Assembly: GCF_020379485.1 (NCBI RefSeq)
Contig: NC_063451.1
Span: forward strand, 22,550,630 to 22,614,629
DNA: 64,000 nucleotides
Origin: Brassica napus
Lineage: Eukaryota; Streptophyta; Magnoliopsida; Brassicales; Brassicaceae
Reading direction: 5' to 3'
Positions 46,936-58,455 of the stretch are shown in pieces. Position 1 is the stretch's first letter; the number at the start of each line of letters is the position of its first letter. The notes under the pieces are model-generated. The model was not told the DNA's origin. It ran no database searches and worked only from the letters and a program-made list of their open reading frames with translations. Both the position numbers and the translations under genes were made by a program.

Positions 46936-49382
46936 GGGGATAAAACGAGGCGTTTTAGTAATAACGAACGCTTTTTATTTGTGGGAACGTGATGAGAGTT
47001 ATTCTAGAGTAGCGTCTGCGTTTTGTTCTTAAACAACTATTACTAACCAGAGACTCAACGCATAACATGACAGTGTGCGTTTTGCATCTCGCTTTGCCAT
47101 CGCTGTTACTAATTGTCGAAACAATCATCTGAATTTCCAAGAATAAATAGCGCTTTACCTGCTAAAATCTCATGAACAAATTCCATACTCTTTTTTTCTA
47201 AGTATATTATATATTGTGTACATTTTGGTGATTGAAACTTTGAAAGTTTGCGGTTATATTCTTTTTTTTTTAAATAAAAGTACCGCCATTTAGTATAAAT
47301 ACTCTAATAAAAACATTTGTCATCTATTGGGTTGTAATTGTGGGCCTTGTGAATAATAAATTTGCAGTCAAAACTATTAAATGTTTGGATTTAATAGCTC
47401 AAAAGTACATTGCAGAATGCAGACTATAGACTTAATTAGTATACAAAATTTAAATATTATTTTTACCGCTATTGATCATATATATACACTTTCAAATTAT
47501 GTTAAAAACTCCAATTTTCCACAAAGTAAGAAAAAAAACTCAGCATACATAACATAGTAGTCAGTAGAGAATACTTAACAGTTTTACACTATTTTATTCT
47601 TGATGCAAGCATTGAGAAAATCAATTAAAACATTCACAAGTAGAAATATATGCATGTCCGGATAATATTAACATTAACAAGAACTCTATTGATTACACTC
47701 GACTTTGAGGCAATCCGATGGACAAGTCAGTTTCCACATCCGACAAGTTCATGTTTCCACAATTACAGGAAGGTGCACTCTTCTCACTCTCTAGGCTCCT
47801 TGACTGAATACACAAGGGGTGTTCTTCAAACTGAAATGATAACATATTATTTTCCAAAAATTCCATGGAAGAAACAAACTCAATTTTTAAAGATGCATGT
47901 CCTTGATTTATATATATGTGTGTACCATTTGGCGCAGGCTGCTTTTCTCGTTCAAGACCTCTCTCTGTGCTACAATCTAATAAAGTGAAATTAACAAAAT
48001 TCACAAGGAAACTTAGAAATAAAACTGGCCAGTTTAAGAAAAAATCTTAGAAAAAAAACTCCCTTGAAAATAATAAAATTAATTAGTAATAGTACCTCTG
48101 CTTTTAGTTTCTCTATTTTATCTTCATTTAACTTAGTCTGCCAAAATCGAAAAATGCGGATACCACATTATGACAACTATATAATTACGACTGTAATTTT
48201 TTTATAACGCTGATTTATTATGACATTATATTTATGAGAAATATTACATAAACGATTCGACAACCGACAATACTACTTGCCTTATGAAGATCTACGCCTA
48301 ACTGCATAATTACAACTGCATGAGAATAAAGTTTTATTTCTCTCCGTATTAATTATATACTCAGTGAATTTATACCTTCCTTGATCTGACAATAGTAAGA
48401 CTTTTCTCAATTTTGGTAGTTATCTCCTTGAGTTCCTCCACCGAACACGAATACAAATCTTGCCCCATCAGCTTCCTTGAGATGTTATCCGAGTGTGTAT
48501 ATATATAATCATATATTGCATTTCAAGAAAACATATATATGCAATATATAGAAAGATCAGAATATTACCGGCAATGAAGTTGAAGAAGTTTAATCTTGTC
48601 CATCGTTATCGCCATTTCGTTCTTGAGCTCTTGCACATATTGCTGTTTTTGGAGTCTCTGTGCTCCAAAATACTCACCCCTATGTATCTCACATATCTCT
48701 ATCATCTTCTGCATGCTGTATACATTTCCAAGAACCTCTTCAGTATTATTTATTATAATATATATAATTCATTTTGAAATACTTATATACCATGATCAAC
48801 AAGAGCATTCAGAGCATTCACACATATTCAACATTCATGTTTGTTCTAACCTGAAAAAGTTATTCAAGCATCAAGTCATATGTCCTAGTAAATCAAATAC
48901 ATGTTTCTAGCCACGCCTATCTCATGGCTACTGAGTAGTAATGTACATATATAAGCATGAAATATTTCCCAAGCATGCATCGTAATGTACATGTTTAATA
49001 TGTTTTTCGACCTAACGGGATGAGAATGCTAAACATCTGAGAGATACCAAAGTGTAAATATGCATCTTTTAATTTGCATGACTTGGCTTCCTATTTATAC
49101 TCACCAGTGATACTTATAGACTCGCCTTTTTAACTATTAACAGTTTTATTTTGCTTAAATGGTCAAAATCAATTAGTAAGCTCGTAATTATCATTGACAC
49201 TAACATTTGTAAAAGAATATTTTTTTGGTTGCCATCTAACCTCACTCAAATGTAGTTATTGGTAATTGCTAAAATGGAAGGAAAAATCATTAGTAGTAAC
49301 GGTTAATTTAACCAAGAGGCATAATATATGGCTTGGCATAGTGATCAATGTTGAGGTTTGATAATCATTTGTTGCACACTTG
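45538..49382. repeat. Segmental duplication, copy 1 (visible part)
   Basis: From the end of TRM exon 2 (CATCTCTGTAAGTCAGC) to 49382 the sequence recurs at 60124-64000. It covers TRM exons 3-4, the spacer, MADS exons 2-6 and most of MADS intron 1. All predicted frames inside are identical in both copies. The offset is 14586 bp up to about 47479 and 14618 bp beyond it, because copy 1 lacks 32 bp there. Confidence 0.95.
46936..47692. other. Intergenic spacer between convergent TRM and MADS genes
   Basis: Holds the 3' UTRs of both genes and otherwise AT-rich DNA. The minus frame at 46955-47140 is not gene-like. Confidence 0.6.
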
Positions 49383-50239
49383 ATCAACATGGCATCATAT
49401 CACAACTTTATTACTTTCGGTTAGTTTGAATTTGGTGCAAGAAATTCACTTATCCCTGAAAGATCAACACACTCAAGAATCCCAAACTGTCTAGGGCTGA
49501 AGTTTGGACCTTTTTTTTTTTTTTGAAAAAACTGAAGTTTGGACCTTGACACAAAGCAACAAGATATTGTCTCATACATCATGTAGTTTGCTATTCATAA
49601 AACGGTTAATTGTACTCTTCAGGTATTTATTTTTATGACATGATCACTGAGCTTTTCTTATATACTGTATTATAATAACGTGCCAAGTGGTTTCAGCATG
49701 AGAGTTCCAATGTATACTAGGTTCAAAGTTCGAGAACGCTTTGGGAAAACCCTAAATCACTTGCTCGTGCTTGAAGAAGAACTTGATGCAAGTTACAAAC
49801 ACATTTGGTCAATTAATTGATTAGGTTTTAATTAAGAAATACAATTCCGTGGTACTTTAAAGAAGCCATATGCCTAATTAAAGAAAATCAAAGCAATTTC
49901 AAAGGGAATATTTTGGGGAAATTAAACTCAACTAAATGTTTAGAAATCTCTAGCTAGTACAAACAATCTTACCTAAGTAATTAAGAGCTTAACATCACAA
50001 ATAATGGTATGTATACTAATGAGTATTGGATCAAAAGGTTAAGTGAGAGGTACTTACTCGGAGCTAGCGAAATCATATAATCTTCCTTTCTGAGAGAAGA
50101 CAATGGCTGCTACTTGAGCATCACATAGAACTGAAAGCTCGTGAGCCTTCTTCAAGAGACCTTTCCTACGCTTGGAAAACGTGACTTGTCTGCTGGTCAC
50201 GTCCTCGATTCTTTTGATTTCGATCTTCCCTCTCACCAT
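47693..50239 (-). CDS. MIKC MADS-box transcription factor (AGL42/AGL71/AGL72 clade), 6 exons, 219 aa
   Basis: Exons on the minus strand: 50239-50058 (182 nt), 48715-48569 (147), 48475-48376 (100), 48137-48096 (42), 47976-47926 (51) and 47830-47693 (138). All are GT-AG and sum to 660 nt without a stop. Exon 1 encodes the MADS domain ([20 protein letters not shown]). Exons 2-4 give the I and K domains ([14 protein letters not shown]..., [18 protein letters not shown]), and the end is [13 protein letters not shown]. The 182/100/42-nt exon sizes are typical of SOC1-like genes; the usual second and third exons appear fused. A leader intron (donor near 50334, acceptor CAG near 50244) seems present. 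The clade promotes flowering downstream of gibberellin in Arabidopsis (family knowledge). Intron 1 (1.34 kb) carries a micro-retroposon. A second copy begins in the duplicated block. Confidence 0.85.
49511..49531 (-). mobile_element. Micro-retroposon footprint (21 bp) in MADS intron 1
   Basis: T14 then GAAAAAA lies between perfect CTGAAGTTTGGACC copies at 49497-49510 and 49532-49545. Confidence 0.65.
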
Positions 50240-50516
50240 TTTCCTGACATGATTAATGAATCCCTAAGAAACCCTAAAATCTGATTATTGGGAAAGAAAA
50301 AATTAGTTTCTCTCAAAAACGAAAAGGAACTCACTTGGATCTGAATCCAAAACCAAGAAATGGTTTCTTGAAAATATATTGGAGAGAGACCCAAAGAGTA
50401 GATCTGATAACTCCCCTAGAAAATATGCTGGTAAATTAATCTGGAAAAAGTAAAGTAGCCTTAAGTTTTTTTGACAAGATTCGCTTTCAGAAGACCTCTA
50501 CAAGAACAGAAATATA

Positions 50517-50794
50517 GGGGGTGATTGGTAGTTGATGTAGGTGCTGTCCACCGCCATATTTAATTCCACAGCACCAAATTCAGAGCAATCAAGCTTTAAA
50601 TTTTTTTTTTGAAGCCACAGCTCTTGAAATAACCTACAGCTGTACAAGTGCTCTGCAGATCCAAATATCTAAAGCAATTTTTTAGTGCTTTACATAAAAT
50701 TCTACAGCAATAAAATTTAAAGACACAGCAAAAAGTCTACAGATTTTTTTCTACAGCAAAAATTTTAAAGTTACAGCCATTACCAATCGGACCC
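50517..50794. mobile_element. MITE-like element with GATTGGTA termini, 278 bp
   Basis: It starts GGGGGTGATTGGTA and ends TACCAATCGGACCC, imperfect inverted repeats. The inside is full of CTACAGC / GCTGTAG words (short direct and inverted). No clear target duplication, so the superfamily is not assigned. It sits in the MADS upstream region. Confidence 0.5.
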
Positions 50795-50963
50795 ATATCC
50801 GACCAAAAAACTCTATGATATGAACAAAGAATATTTTTTACAAAAAAAGGGGGAAAAGAAAAAACAATAAAGTTGGTGATAGTTAAGAGAAATGAATGAA
50901 AGATTCGTATACTAGAACTAGATCCCTCGATGACTTAGTCTCTCTTTGGTCTATATCTCCTTA

Positions 50964-51171
50964 GACCGTGATTAACCCCCGGGATTCTTATAGTGTGGTT
51001 CTTAACGGAAGTTAAGAAACTGTTTCTTAACTTTTAACTAAAGAAGCTAAGAACCGGTTCATAAAGTCCTTGTTTAAGAACTAGTTCTTAGTTTTTTAGT
51101 TAAAAGTTAAAAAACAGTTTTTTAACTTCCGCTAAGAATCTCATCCTAAGAACCCCGGGTTAATCATGCTC
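50964..51171. mobile_element. Foldback MITE, PIF/Harbinger type, 208 bp
   Basis: The two halves are inverted repeats over almost their full length (GATTAACCCCCGGGATTCTTA...AACTTTTAACTA against TAGTTAAAAGTTAAAAAACAG...CCCCGGGTTAATC). Ends GACCGTGATTAACC and GAGCATGATTAACC are flanked by TTA at 50961-50963 and 51172-51174. It lies 0.7 kb upstream of the MADS start and would fold into a long hairpin if transcribed. Confidence 0.85.
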
Positions 51172-51296
51172 TTAGTACTCTTTAAGCAGTAGGCAGAAAC
51201 CCTAAGTCAACTAGTCTGCTAATATAATGCTCTTGAAATTTTTTATTATGCTACTTCTATTAACTATTATCCCACCCAAACGAGAAAAGCGGAAAA

Positions 51297-52251
51297 TGTA
51301 GAAGCCGTAAAACCGGATCGATACTAACGATAATATAAATACGACGTTAAGGAAAATATAGACGATTCGAAACCGAAATGTAAATGAAACCATGGAGTCG
51401 AGATGAATCTATTTCCTTAACTCTTAATATTCGCTCCGTTAGTGCGACGGATCTGTACGAACATGAGTCCCAGGATAAAACCATGATAGGTTATCACGCG
51501 ACACTCGTGAAGAACCACTACGAACTAATAATCTATGAAACACTCTCTAGACTTACGCTTAGGAGCTCTGCTGGTATTTAGCTTTCGAAAAGTTAAGAAA
51601 TGAATGAAGAGGAGGCGAGTATTTAAAGAAGAGAACCGGATTTGATTTTCGAAACGGTTGCACACGTTTAGCGAAAATATCTCTGAAATCTCGGGAGTGG
51701 TGAGTTGAGAAACTTTCTCCGCAAGATCTCTCTTCTGTTGACTTGTTCTGATCCATTTCGAACAGACAAACTTTGTGTCGTTTTTAGACAAACTACGTGT
51801 CGTTTATACACGAACGTCATGCTGTTTTTTAGAAATGAAATGGCAAAAATGTAGAACTTAACTTGGTCCAAAAAGAATATTCTTATTGGGCCAGAGGCCC
51901 TCCGCCAAGACCCAAGACCCAAGACCCAAGACCCAAGACCCAAGACCCAAGACCCAAGCCCAAGCCCAAGCCCAAGCACAAGCCCCAAGACCAAGCCCAA
52001 GCCCAAGCCCAAGCCCACGCCGAGCCGGACGGCAGCGGCGGCGCTCGCGTGGGGAGTCTCTTCCTTCTCTGACTCGTTTAAACAAGTGAGTGTAATATCC
52101 CATATATAAACATCTCACTTTTGCTCCTCTTCCCCGATGTGGGACAAACTCATACTTCTCTATTACTATTTCTGGGCTTTTCATTTAAATGAAACCCAAA
52201 AACATTTCTTTTCACATATGAACAAAGCCATTGGGCTTTATTGATCCAACA
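51297..52251 (-). repeat. 3' LTR of the old Copia element
   Basis: Longer than its partner mainly through a (CCCAAG/ACCCAAG)n expansion at 51905-52018. Confidence 0.9.
51905..52018. repeat. CCCAAG-type minisatellite expanded in one LTR
   Basis: About six ACCCAAG units are followed by about ten CCCAAG-like units. The other LTR has only about four loose units at 58193-58222. The Gly-Leu and Pro-Lys frames seen here are by-products of the repeat. Confidence 0.9.
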
Positions 52252-52881
52252 ATCCCCCACATGAATAGAAATGACTCTTCTAAACATATGCAGACTAAAT
52301 GCCGACTCAATAGACTCTAAAAACTATACTTATTCTAATCCTGACTAGACTCGACAAACTTATCGAGAGTGTTTGCGAAAAATTCACTGTGTTTGAGTTG
52401 GTGGCATTTTTAAACCTTGAACAACTCATAGTTAATATCTGTCGGGTTTACTTTACCAGAAGGTGAACATGATGTCTTGAACCAACCGGTGTTTTATGTA
52501 AACTGAGACAACAGGCATAACGCAACTTCATTTTCTCGTAGAACTTAGTTCTCTATTGTGTTCATTGTGGCCCTGAACTATTCCTGGTTTTCATGAGTGA
52601 ACTTAGAGAATATAGCCTTGCATTCATTCTCATAGAAACGATCTCATTTCACACTCATTAGGTGATTGACCATGAAAATGATTGAGTAATACTCCGCTTA
52701 GAATCTATGGAATCATTAAAAGCTTCTGCTTATCCTTCACACATTCATTAGCACTTTTTATCATCTTAGGAGCTGGGAAGAGACTACTTTGTCTCAAGTG
52801 CTTTGGTTAGATTCTGTTTGATTTTGTTTTCCCTTTGAACCTACGTCTTGGAATCTCCAGTCATGATAGGTAGGGTTGCAA

Positions 52882-55800
52882 TCAAGCATCCTCATTCGTT
52901 ATAGGCTTCAAACCCATTCCTTTTGATGATTTAGCAACAACATCTCGTGGTAAACCTTTAGTAAATGGATCCGCTAGGTTGTCAGCCGATTTGATGTAGT
53001 CTATTGTGATTATGCCAGTTGAGATAAGTTGTCTAATGGTTTTATGTCGTCTTCTGATGTGACGAGATTTACCATTGTAGAGATTATTCTGAGCCCGAGC
53101 TATTGCTGATTGACTATCACAATGTATGCGTATAGCTGGCACAGGTTTCTCCCACATAGGAATATCTTCCAAAAAATTTCTAAGCCATTCAGCTTCCTCT
53201 GCTGCTTTGTCTAAGGCTATGAACTCAGATTCCATGGTAGATCTGGCTAACACTGTTTGTTTGTTAGATTTCCATGATATTGCTGCTCCTCCGAGTGTAA
53301 AGACATATCCACTCGTGGATTTTGAGTTTTTAGAATCTGATATCCAGTTAGCATCACTTTATCCTTCTAAAAATGTTGGTTCTTTACCATAGTGAAGCCC
53401 AAAATCTTTGGTGTAGCGCAAGTAATTGAGTACCCTCGTTATAGCTTTCCAGTGTGTATGACCTGGATTACTTGTATATCGACTAAGTACGTTTACTGCA
53501 TGCGCCAGATCCGGTCTAGTACAATTGGTCAAGTACATGAGATTTTCGATCACACTTTGCACACTCGTTTTGTGAAACCGCTTCACCTGAATTCTTTGTC
53601 AAGTGCATTTGGGGATCTAACGGGGTTTTTGCCGTACTATTAGAGTAATTTTTAAATCTCTCTAATATTGTTTGAGCATAATGAGATTGGGTTAAGATAA
53701 TTCTTTTTGAATTTCTTGTGACTTTAACCGCGAGAATTACATCTACTAATCTCAAGTCTTTCATCTCAAATGTCTCTTTGAGCATGTTCTTTATTTGATT
53801 GATAATGTCTTTATTGCTTCCAATAATGAGCATATCATCTACATATAGACGTAGCAAAACATACGCATTTTGGTAGTTTTGTAGTATATGCATTTGTCAC
53901 ATTCATTTATTTTGAAACCATTTGATATCATTGTATTGTCAAATTTTTCGTGCCATTGTTTAAGAGCTTGTTTAAGCCCATAAAGTGACTTTACAAGTCA
54001 ACATACTTTATCTTCCTGTCCGGGAATGACAAAACCTTCAGGTTGTTTCATGTAAATTTCTTCTTCTAAATCCCCATTTAGAAAAGCAGTTTTTACATCC
54101 ATTTGATGGATTTCTAAGTCTCTTAAGGCTGCGATTGCTATCATCAGTCTTATTGATGTTATTCTCGTCACTGGAGAGTATGTATCAAAATAGTGAAGCC
54201 CTTCCTTTTGTCGGAATCCTTGAACTACAAGCCTAGACTTGCATTTTCCACTAGGTTTTCGTGTCATTATCCATCTATTCCCTAATGCTTTGCAGCCAGG
54301 TGGTAAATCTGTTATGTAATAAGTATAATTTTGCATGATCGAATCAAATTCACTCCCGACAGCTTCGTTCCAGAATGGAGCTTCTGGTGAAGCCATGACT
54401 TCTGCCAAATTTTTTGGAACATTTTCTACTAAAAATGCCATTAGGAAATCTTCTCCAAAAGATTTTTCTTTTCGAGCTCTTTTGCTCCTTCGAGGTTCAT
54501 CTTTTTCTCCATTTTCTGAAATATCATTTATAGAAATCTCGACATTTGTCTCAGTTTCTGAGTTCTTGTCATTGTCTCTTTCTTCTCGAGTTCGTTTTGA
54601 ACCTTGTTTTTCTTTATATGGAAAAATATTTTCAAAAAAGATGCATTTCTTGATTCCATGACTGCTTTCATGAATGTCTGATATTTCGGATTTATGTACC
54701 AGAAATCGATAAGCATTACTATTATGTGCATATCCGATGAAGATGCAATCCCCTGTTTTAGGTCCAATAGTGACTTTTTTTTTGTGGCGGTACCGCAACT
54801 TTTGCCAAGCACCCCCACATTTTGAGGTATTTATACGAAGGTAAATTACCTTTCCATAATTCATATGGTGTTTTGCCAGTTACTTTGTGTGGAATTTTGT
54901 TGAGGATATAATTAGTGGTAAGCAACGCTTCCCCTCACATATTCTGGGGTAACCCAGATTCCTGCAACATTGCATTCATCATCTCTTTTAGAGTTCGATT
55001 TTTGCGTTCAGCAACTCCATTAGATTCTGGTGAGTAAGGAGATGTAGTTTAATGGATTATTCCATGTTCTTTACAGAATGCATTGAATGGACCATCATAC
55101 TCGCCTCCTCTGTCGCTTCTAACTACTTTAATAGTTGTTTTAAGCTGATTTTCGACCTCGAGTTTAAATTCTTTAAATTTTTCTAAGGTTTCGTCTTTGC
55201 TACGTAATAAATATACATAACAATATTTTGTGCAGTCATCTATGAAGGTCTCAAAGTACTTTTTCCCACCTCTAGTTTGTATGTATTTTAAATCACATAA
55301 ATCGGTGTGAATTAAATCTAGAGGTTTATTAGTTCTTTTAACACGAGGTGATGGCGTTTTTGTGAGCTTAGCCTGTACGCATACTTCACATTTTTGTTTA
55401 CTTGTTTTGCATTTAGGAATTAGATTTAAATTCATTAATCTTTGTATAGATTTGTAGTTTACATAGCCTAATCTTTCATGCTATATATTAAAAGACTCAA
55501 CCAAATAAGCAACTGGCTCTTTCTTATTCATTGAAACTTTTAGAGCTACAACTTTCGGAAGGACTGTCATTACATTCAACTTGACAAGTCCACCCTGAAC
55601 ATACCCTCTTCCCAAATACATCTCATTCTTCTTAATCACGAGCTTGTCCGCCTCAAAACTTGTGGCGAATTCATTCTTGCTGAGCAAGGTTCTTCCTCAT
55701 GTCAGGCACATGCTTCACATTTGTCAGAGTGACCTTACGTCCAGATGTCATCTTCAAAATCACATTGCCGCGTCCTTCAATCTTGGAGACTGCAGTGTTT

Positions 55801-57113
55801 CCCATCTTGAGCTTCTCTTGAGTCTTGCTATTCTCATAGGTGCTGAACATCGCCCTATCGGTGAAAATGTGGGTGGTTGCACCAGTGTCATATCACCATT
55901 CCTTGGGGTTGTTGCTTTCAACCATGTTGGCTTCAGTCACCACAGCAACGAGATCCTCCTCAGTGAGATTTGCCTGAGCCTTCTCATCCTTGATCTTTTT
56001 GCGACACTCAACAGTCTTGTGCCCTACTTTGTGGCAGTAGTGACATTTCCCCCTGAACTTCTCCACATTCGCATTCGCATTGATTTCAATGTCTTCGTTC
56101 TTGAAGTTTTTTCTAGAAGCCTTCAGGGCTGCAGCAGTTTTGGAAGGCTTGGCAGAAGAATGGGAGTGTGTCTTTTCTTTGCCTTTGTGCTCAGCCATAT
56201 TGACACTGTGCTCCTTAGCAGTGACATTGTCAGCAATTCGGTTTCTAGAGTTCATCTGAAGCCTCATGATGAGCTCCTCGAGCCCCATCTTCTTCTTTTT
56301 GTGCTTCAAGTAGTTCTTGAAATCTGCATAGCTTGGAGGAAGCTTTTCAATGAAGCTGAGAGTTGTGAATGTCTCGCAAATGGACATTCCTTCAGCAGCG
56401 ATTTCATGGCAAATGAGCTGAAGCGCTTCCACCTGATCCATGATGGGTTTTGAATCCACCATTTTGAAGTCGTGGAACTTTGAGACCACGTACTTCTGGC
56501 AGCCAGCGTCCTCACCTCTGTAATTCTTGTCCAGTGATCTCCATAGCTCTTTCGCCGTGGGGGTCTCACAGTAGACACGGTACAATGGGTCAATGAGACG
56601 ACCCAAAATGTAACCTTTGCAGATGAAGTCGGAATGCACCCATATGTCAACAGTTGCAAGACTGTGAACATCATCAATCATGTAAGGCATAAGGGGCTTG
56701 TCCTCCTGGATGAACTTGTCCAACTTCATCGTTGTCAGGAAGAACATCATCTTCTTCTGCCACGTTTTGAAGCCTTTGCCATCAAACTTGTTTGGCATCA
56801 GTCCTTGAGTGAACACACTAGGGACAGCCGGAGGAGTTTGAACTGCCACCGGACCACTTGCAGTTGCTGAAACTGAACCCGTCTGATAAAGACCAGCACC
56901 AAATAGGCTCCGGCGAGTGGTTTCATCAGCAGTGCTTGTTGTTGGTGCAGCGGTTGACGCTGTGATGTTTCCAACGGTTGTCACAGTTGCATCAGTGGCT
57001 GCAACGTTGAGTGGAGTCTGATTGACATTTGTGGTGTCAATGGGGGTGTTGTTATCGTTCGTCATTTCTCTGTAGAGAAAACATGAAAAATGGATTAGTA
57101 CTCCATTCAACAA
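52882..57113 (-). pseudogene. Degenerate Copia gag-pol
   Basis: Gag (57113-55893; the real start is probably the Met at 57065, MTNDNN) has a UBN2-type capsid region and a CCHC knuckle CHYCHKVGHKTVEC. It ends at a TGA where the protease motif (YDTGATTH) starts. After a frameshift, pieces continue in another frame: 55687-55481, 55435-55049 (integrase, with IHTDLCDL and [10 protein letters not shown]), 54864-53998 (third frame; start of reverse transcriptase, QMDVKTAFLNGDLEEE), 53893-53516 (YVDDMLIIG), 53586-53359 and 53253-52882 (RNase [13 protein letters not shown]). At least four stops and several frameshifts break it. Confidence 0.9.
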
Positions 57114-57621
57114 TTAACATATTATTTTAAATAAAATAATAGTCTAAAATCGATGTTCATTTTTTGGTGTTTGAACCAAATCATATCGATATAAATCTTC
57201 AGAAAACGTTTTGCAAACTTGCTTATAAGCGTTCGCAGAAACCATTTTTATAGACTTAGAATGTTTCACAAACTCGCTTAAGAAAGCGGTTACTGAAACG
57301 ATTCATGTATATAACGTTTTAAGACTGTATCAAAAACGTTTTACGAAAAATGCTAGAAAGCAATCCGCAAAGCGTAATGAAATGAACAATAAACGTTTCG
57401 CGGAAGTGCTAAAAAGCAAATCGCAAACACGATTATGAAATAAGAACAAACGTTTCGCAGAAGTGCTTGAAAGGAAATCGCAAACCCCGTTATGAAATAA
57501 GAATAAATGTTTCGCGGAAGAGCTAGAAAGCAAATCGCAAACACCGTTCGAAAACCCGTTTTTATAAATCTTTTTTCAACCCGATTTGAGCTTTAGACAT
57601 AAAACGATTAAGAGTTAAGAT

Positions 57622-58455
57622 TGTAGAAGCCGTAAAACCGGATCGATACTAACGATAATATAAATACGATGTTAAGGAAAATATAGACGATTCGAAACCG
57701 AAATGAAAATGAAACTATGGAGTCGAGACGAATCTCTTTCCTTAACTCTTAATATTCGCTCCGTTAGTGCGACGGATCTGTACGAACATGAGTCCCAGGA
57801 TAAAACCATGATAGGTTATCACGCGGCACTCGTGAAGAACCTCTACGAACTAATAATCTACGAAACACTCTCTAGACCTACGCTTAGGAGTTCTGTTGGT
57901 ATTTAGCTTTCGAAAAGTTAAGAAATGAATGAAGAGGAGGCGAGTATTTAAAGAAGAGAACCGGATTTGATTTTCGAAACTGTTGTACACGTTTAGCGAA
58001 AATTTCTCTGAAATCTCGGGAGTGGTGAGTTGAGAAACTTTCTCCGCAAGATCTCTCTTCTGTTGACTCGTTCAAACAAACTTTGTGTCATTTTTAGACA
58101 AACTACGTGTCGTTTATACACGAAAGTCATGCTGTTTTTTAGAAATGAAATGGCAAAAAAAGAATATTCTTATTGGGCCAGAGGCCCTCCACCAAGACCC
58201 AAGACCAAGACCAAGCCCAAATCAAGCCGGACGGCGGTGGCGGCCCGCGCGTGGGGAGTCTCTTCCTTCTCTGACTCGTTTAAACAAGTGAGTATGTTAT
58301 CCTATATATAAACATTTCACTTTTGCTCCTCTTCCCCGATGTGGGACAAACTCATACTTTTCTATTACTATTTTTGGGCTTTTCATTTAAATGAAACCCA
58401 AAAACATTTTTTTTTTCACTTATGAACAAAGCCATTGGGCTTTATTGATCCAACA
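57622..58455 (-). repeat. 5' LTR of the old Copia element
   Basis: Direct copy of 51297-52251 with several deletions, for example near 58072-58078 and in the CCCAAG tract. Confidence 0.9.

Larger units (their letters stand above)
51297..58455 (-). mobile_element. Old Ty1/Copia retrotransposon, 7.16 kb
   Basis: LTRs at 51297-52251 (955 bp) and 57622-58455 (834 bp) begin TGTAGAAGCCG and end GATCCAACA on the plus strand. A perfect GAAAA duplication (51292-51296, 58456-58460) flanks them. A minus-strand purine tract (TGTGGGGGAT, 52252-52262) adjoins the left LTR, so the element reads right to left. The coding part is much decayed. No tRNA-Met primer site adjoins the 5' LTR. The LTRs differ by several indels. 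Confidence 0.93.

Noticed and set aside
48280..48310. Possible 21-nt microexon with a GC donor in the MADS gene (minus strand)
   Set aside because: The reading frame joins correctly without it and the 42-nt exon at 48137-48096 matches the expected position.
48493..48910. Plus-strand frames of 94 and 104 codons, also at 63111-63528
   Set aside because: Antisense of MADS exon 2 and intron 1; their repetition is due to the segmental duplication.
51668..52184. Minus frames encoding Gly-Leu repeats (and plus frames of Pro-Lys)
   Set aside because: Pure products of the CCCAAG minisatellite in the LTR.
55644..56453. 269-codon plus-strand frame
   Set aside because: Antisense of the Copia gag and its zinc knuckle; the minus strand has the recognisable domains.
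57330..57544. Repeated FLALPRN-like peptide on the minus strand
   Set aside because: Comes from a short tandem repeat in the leader of the old Copia element, not from a gene.
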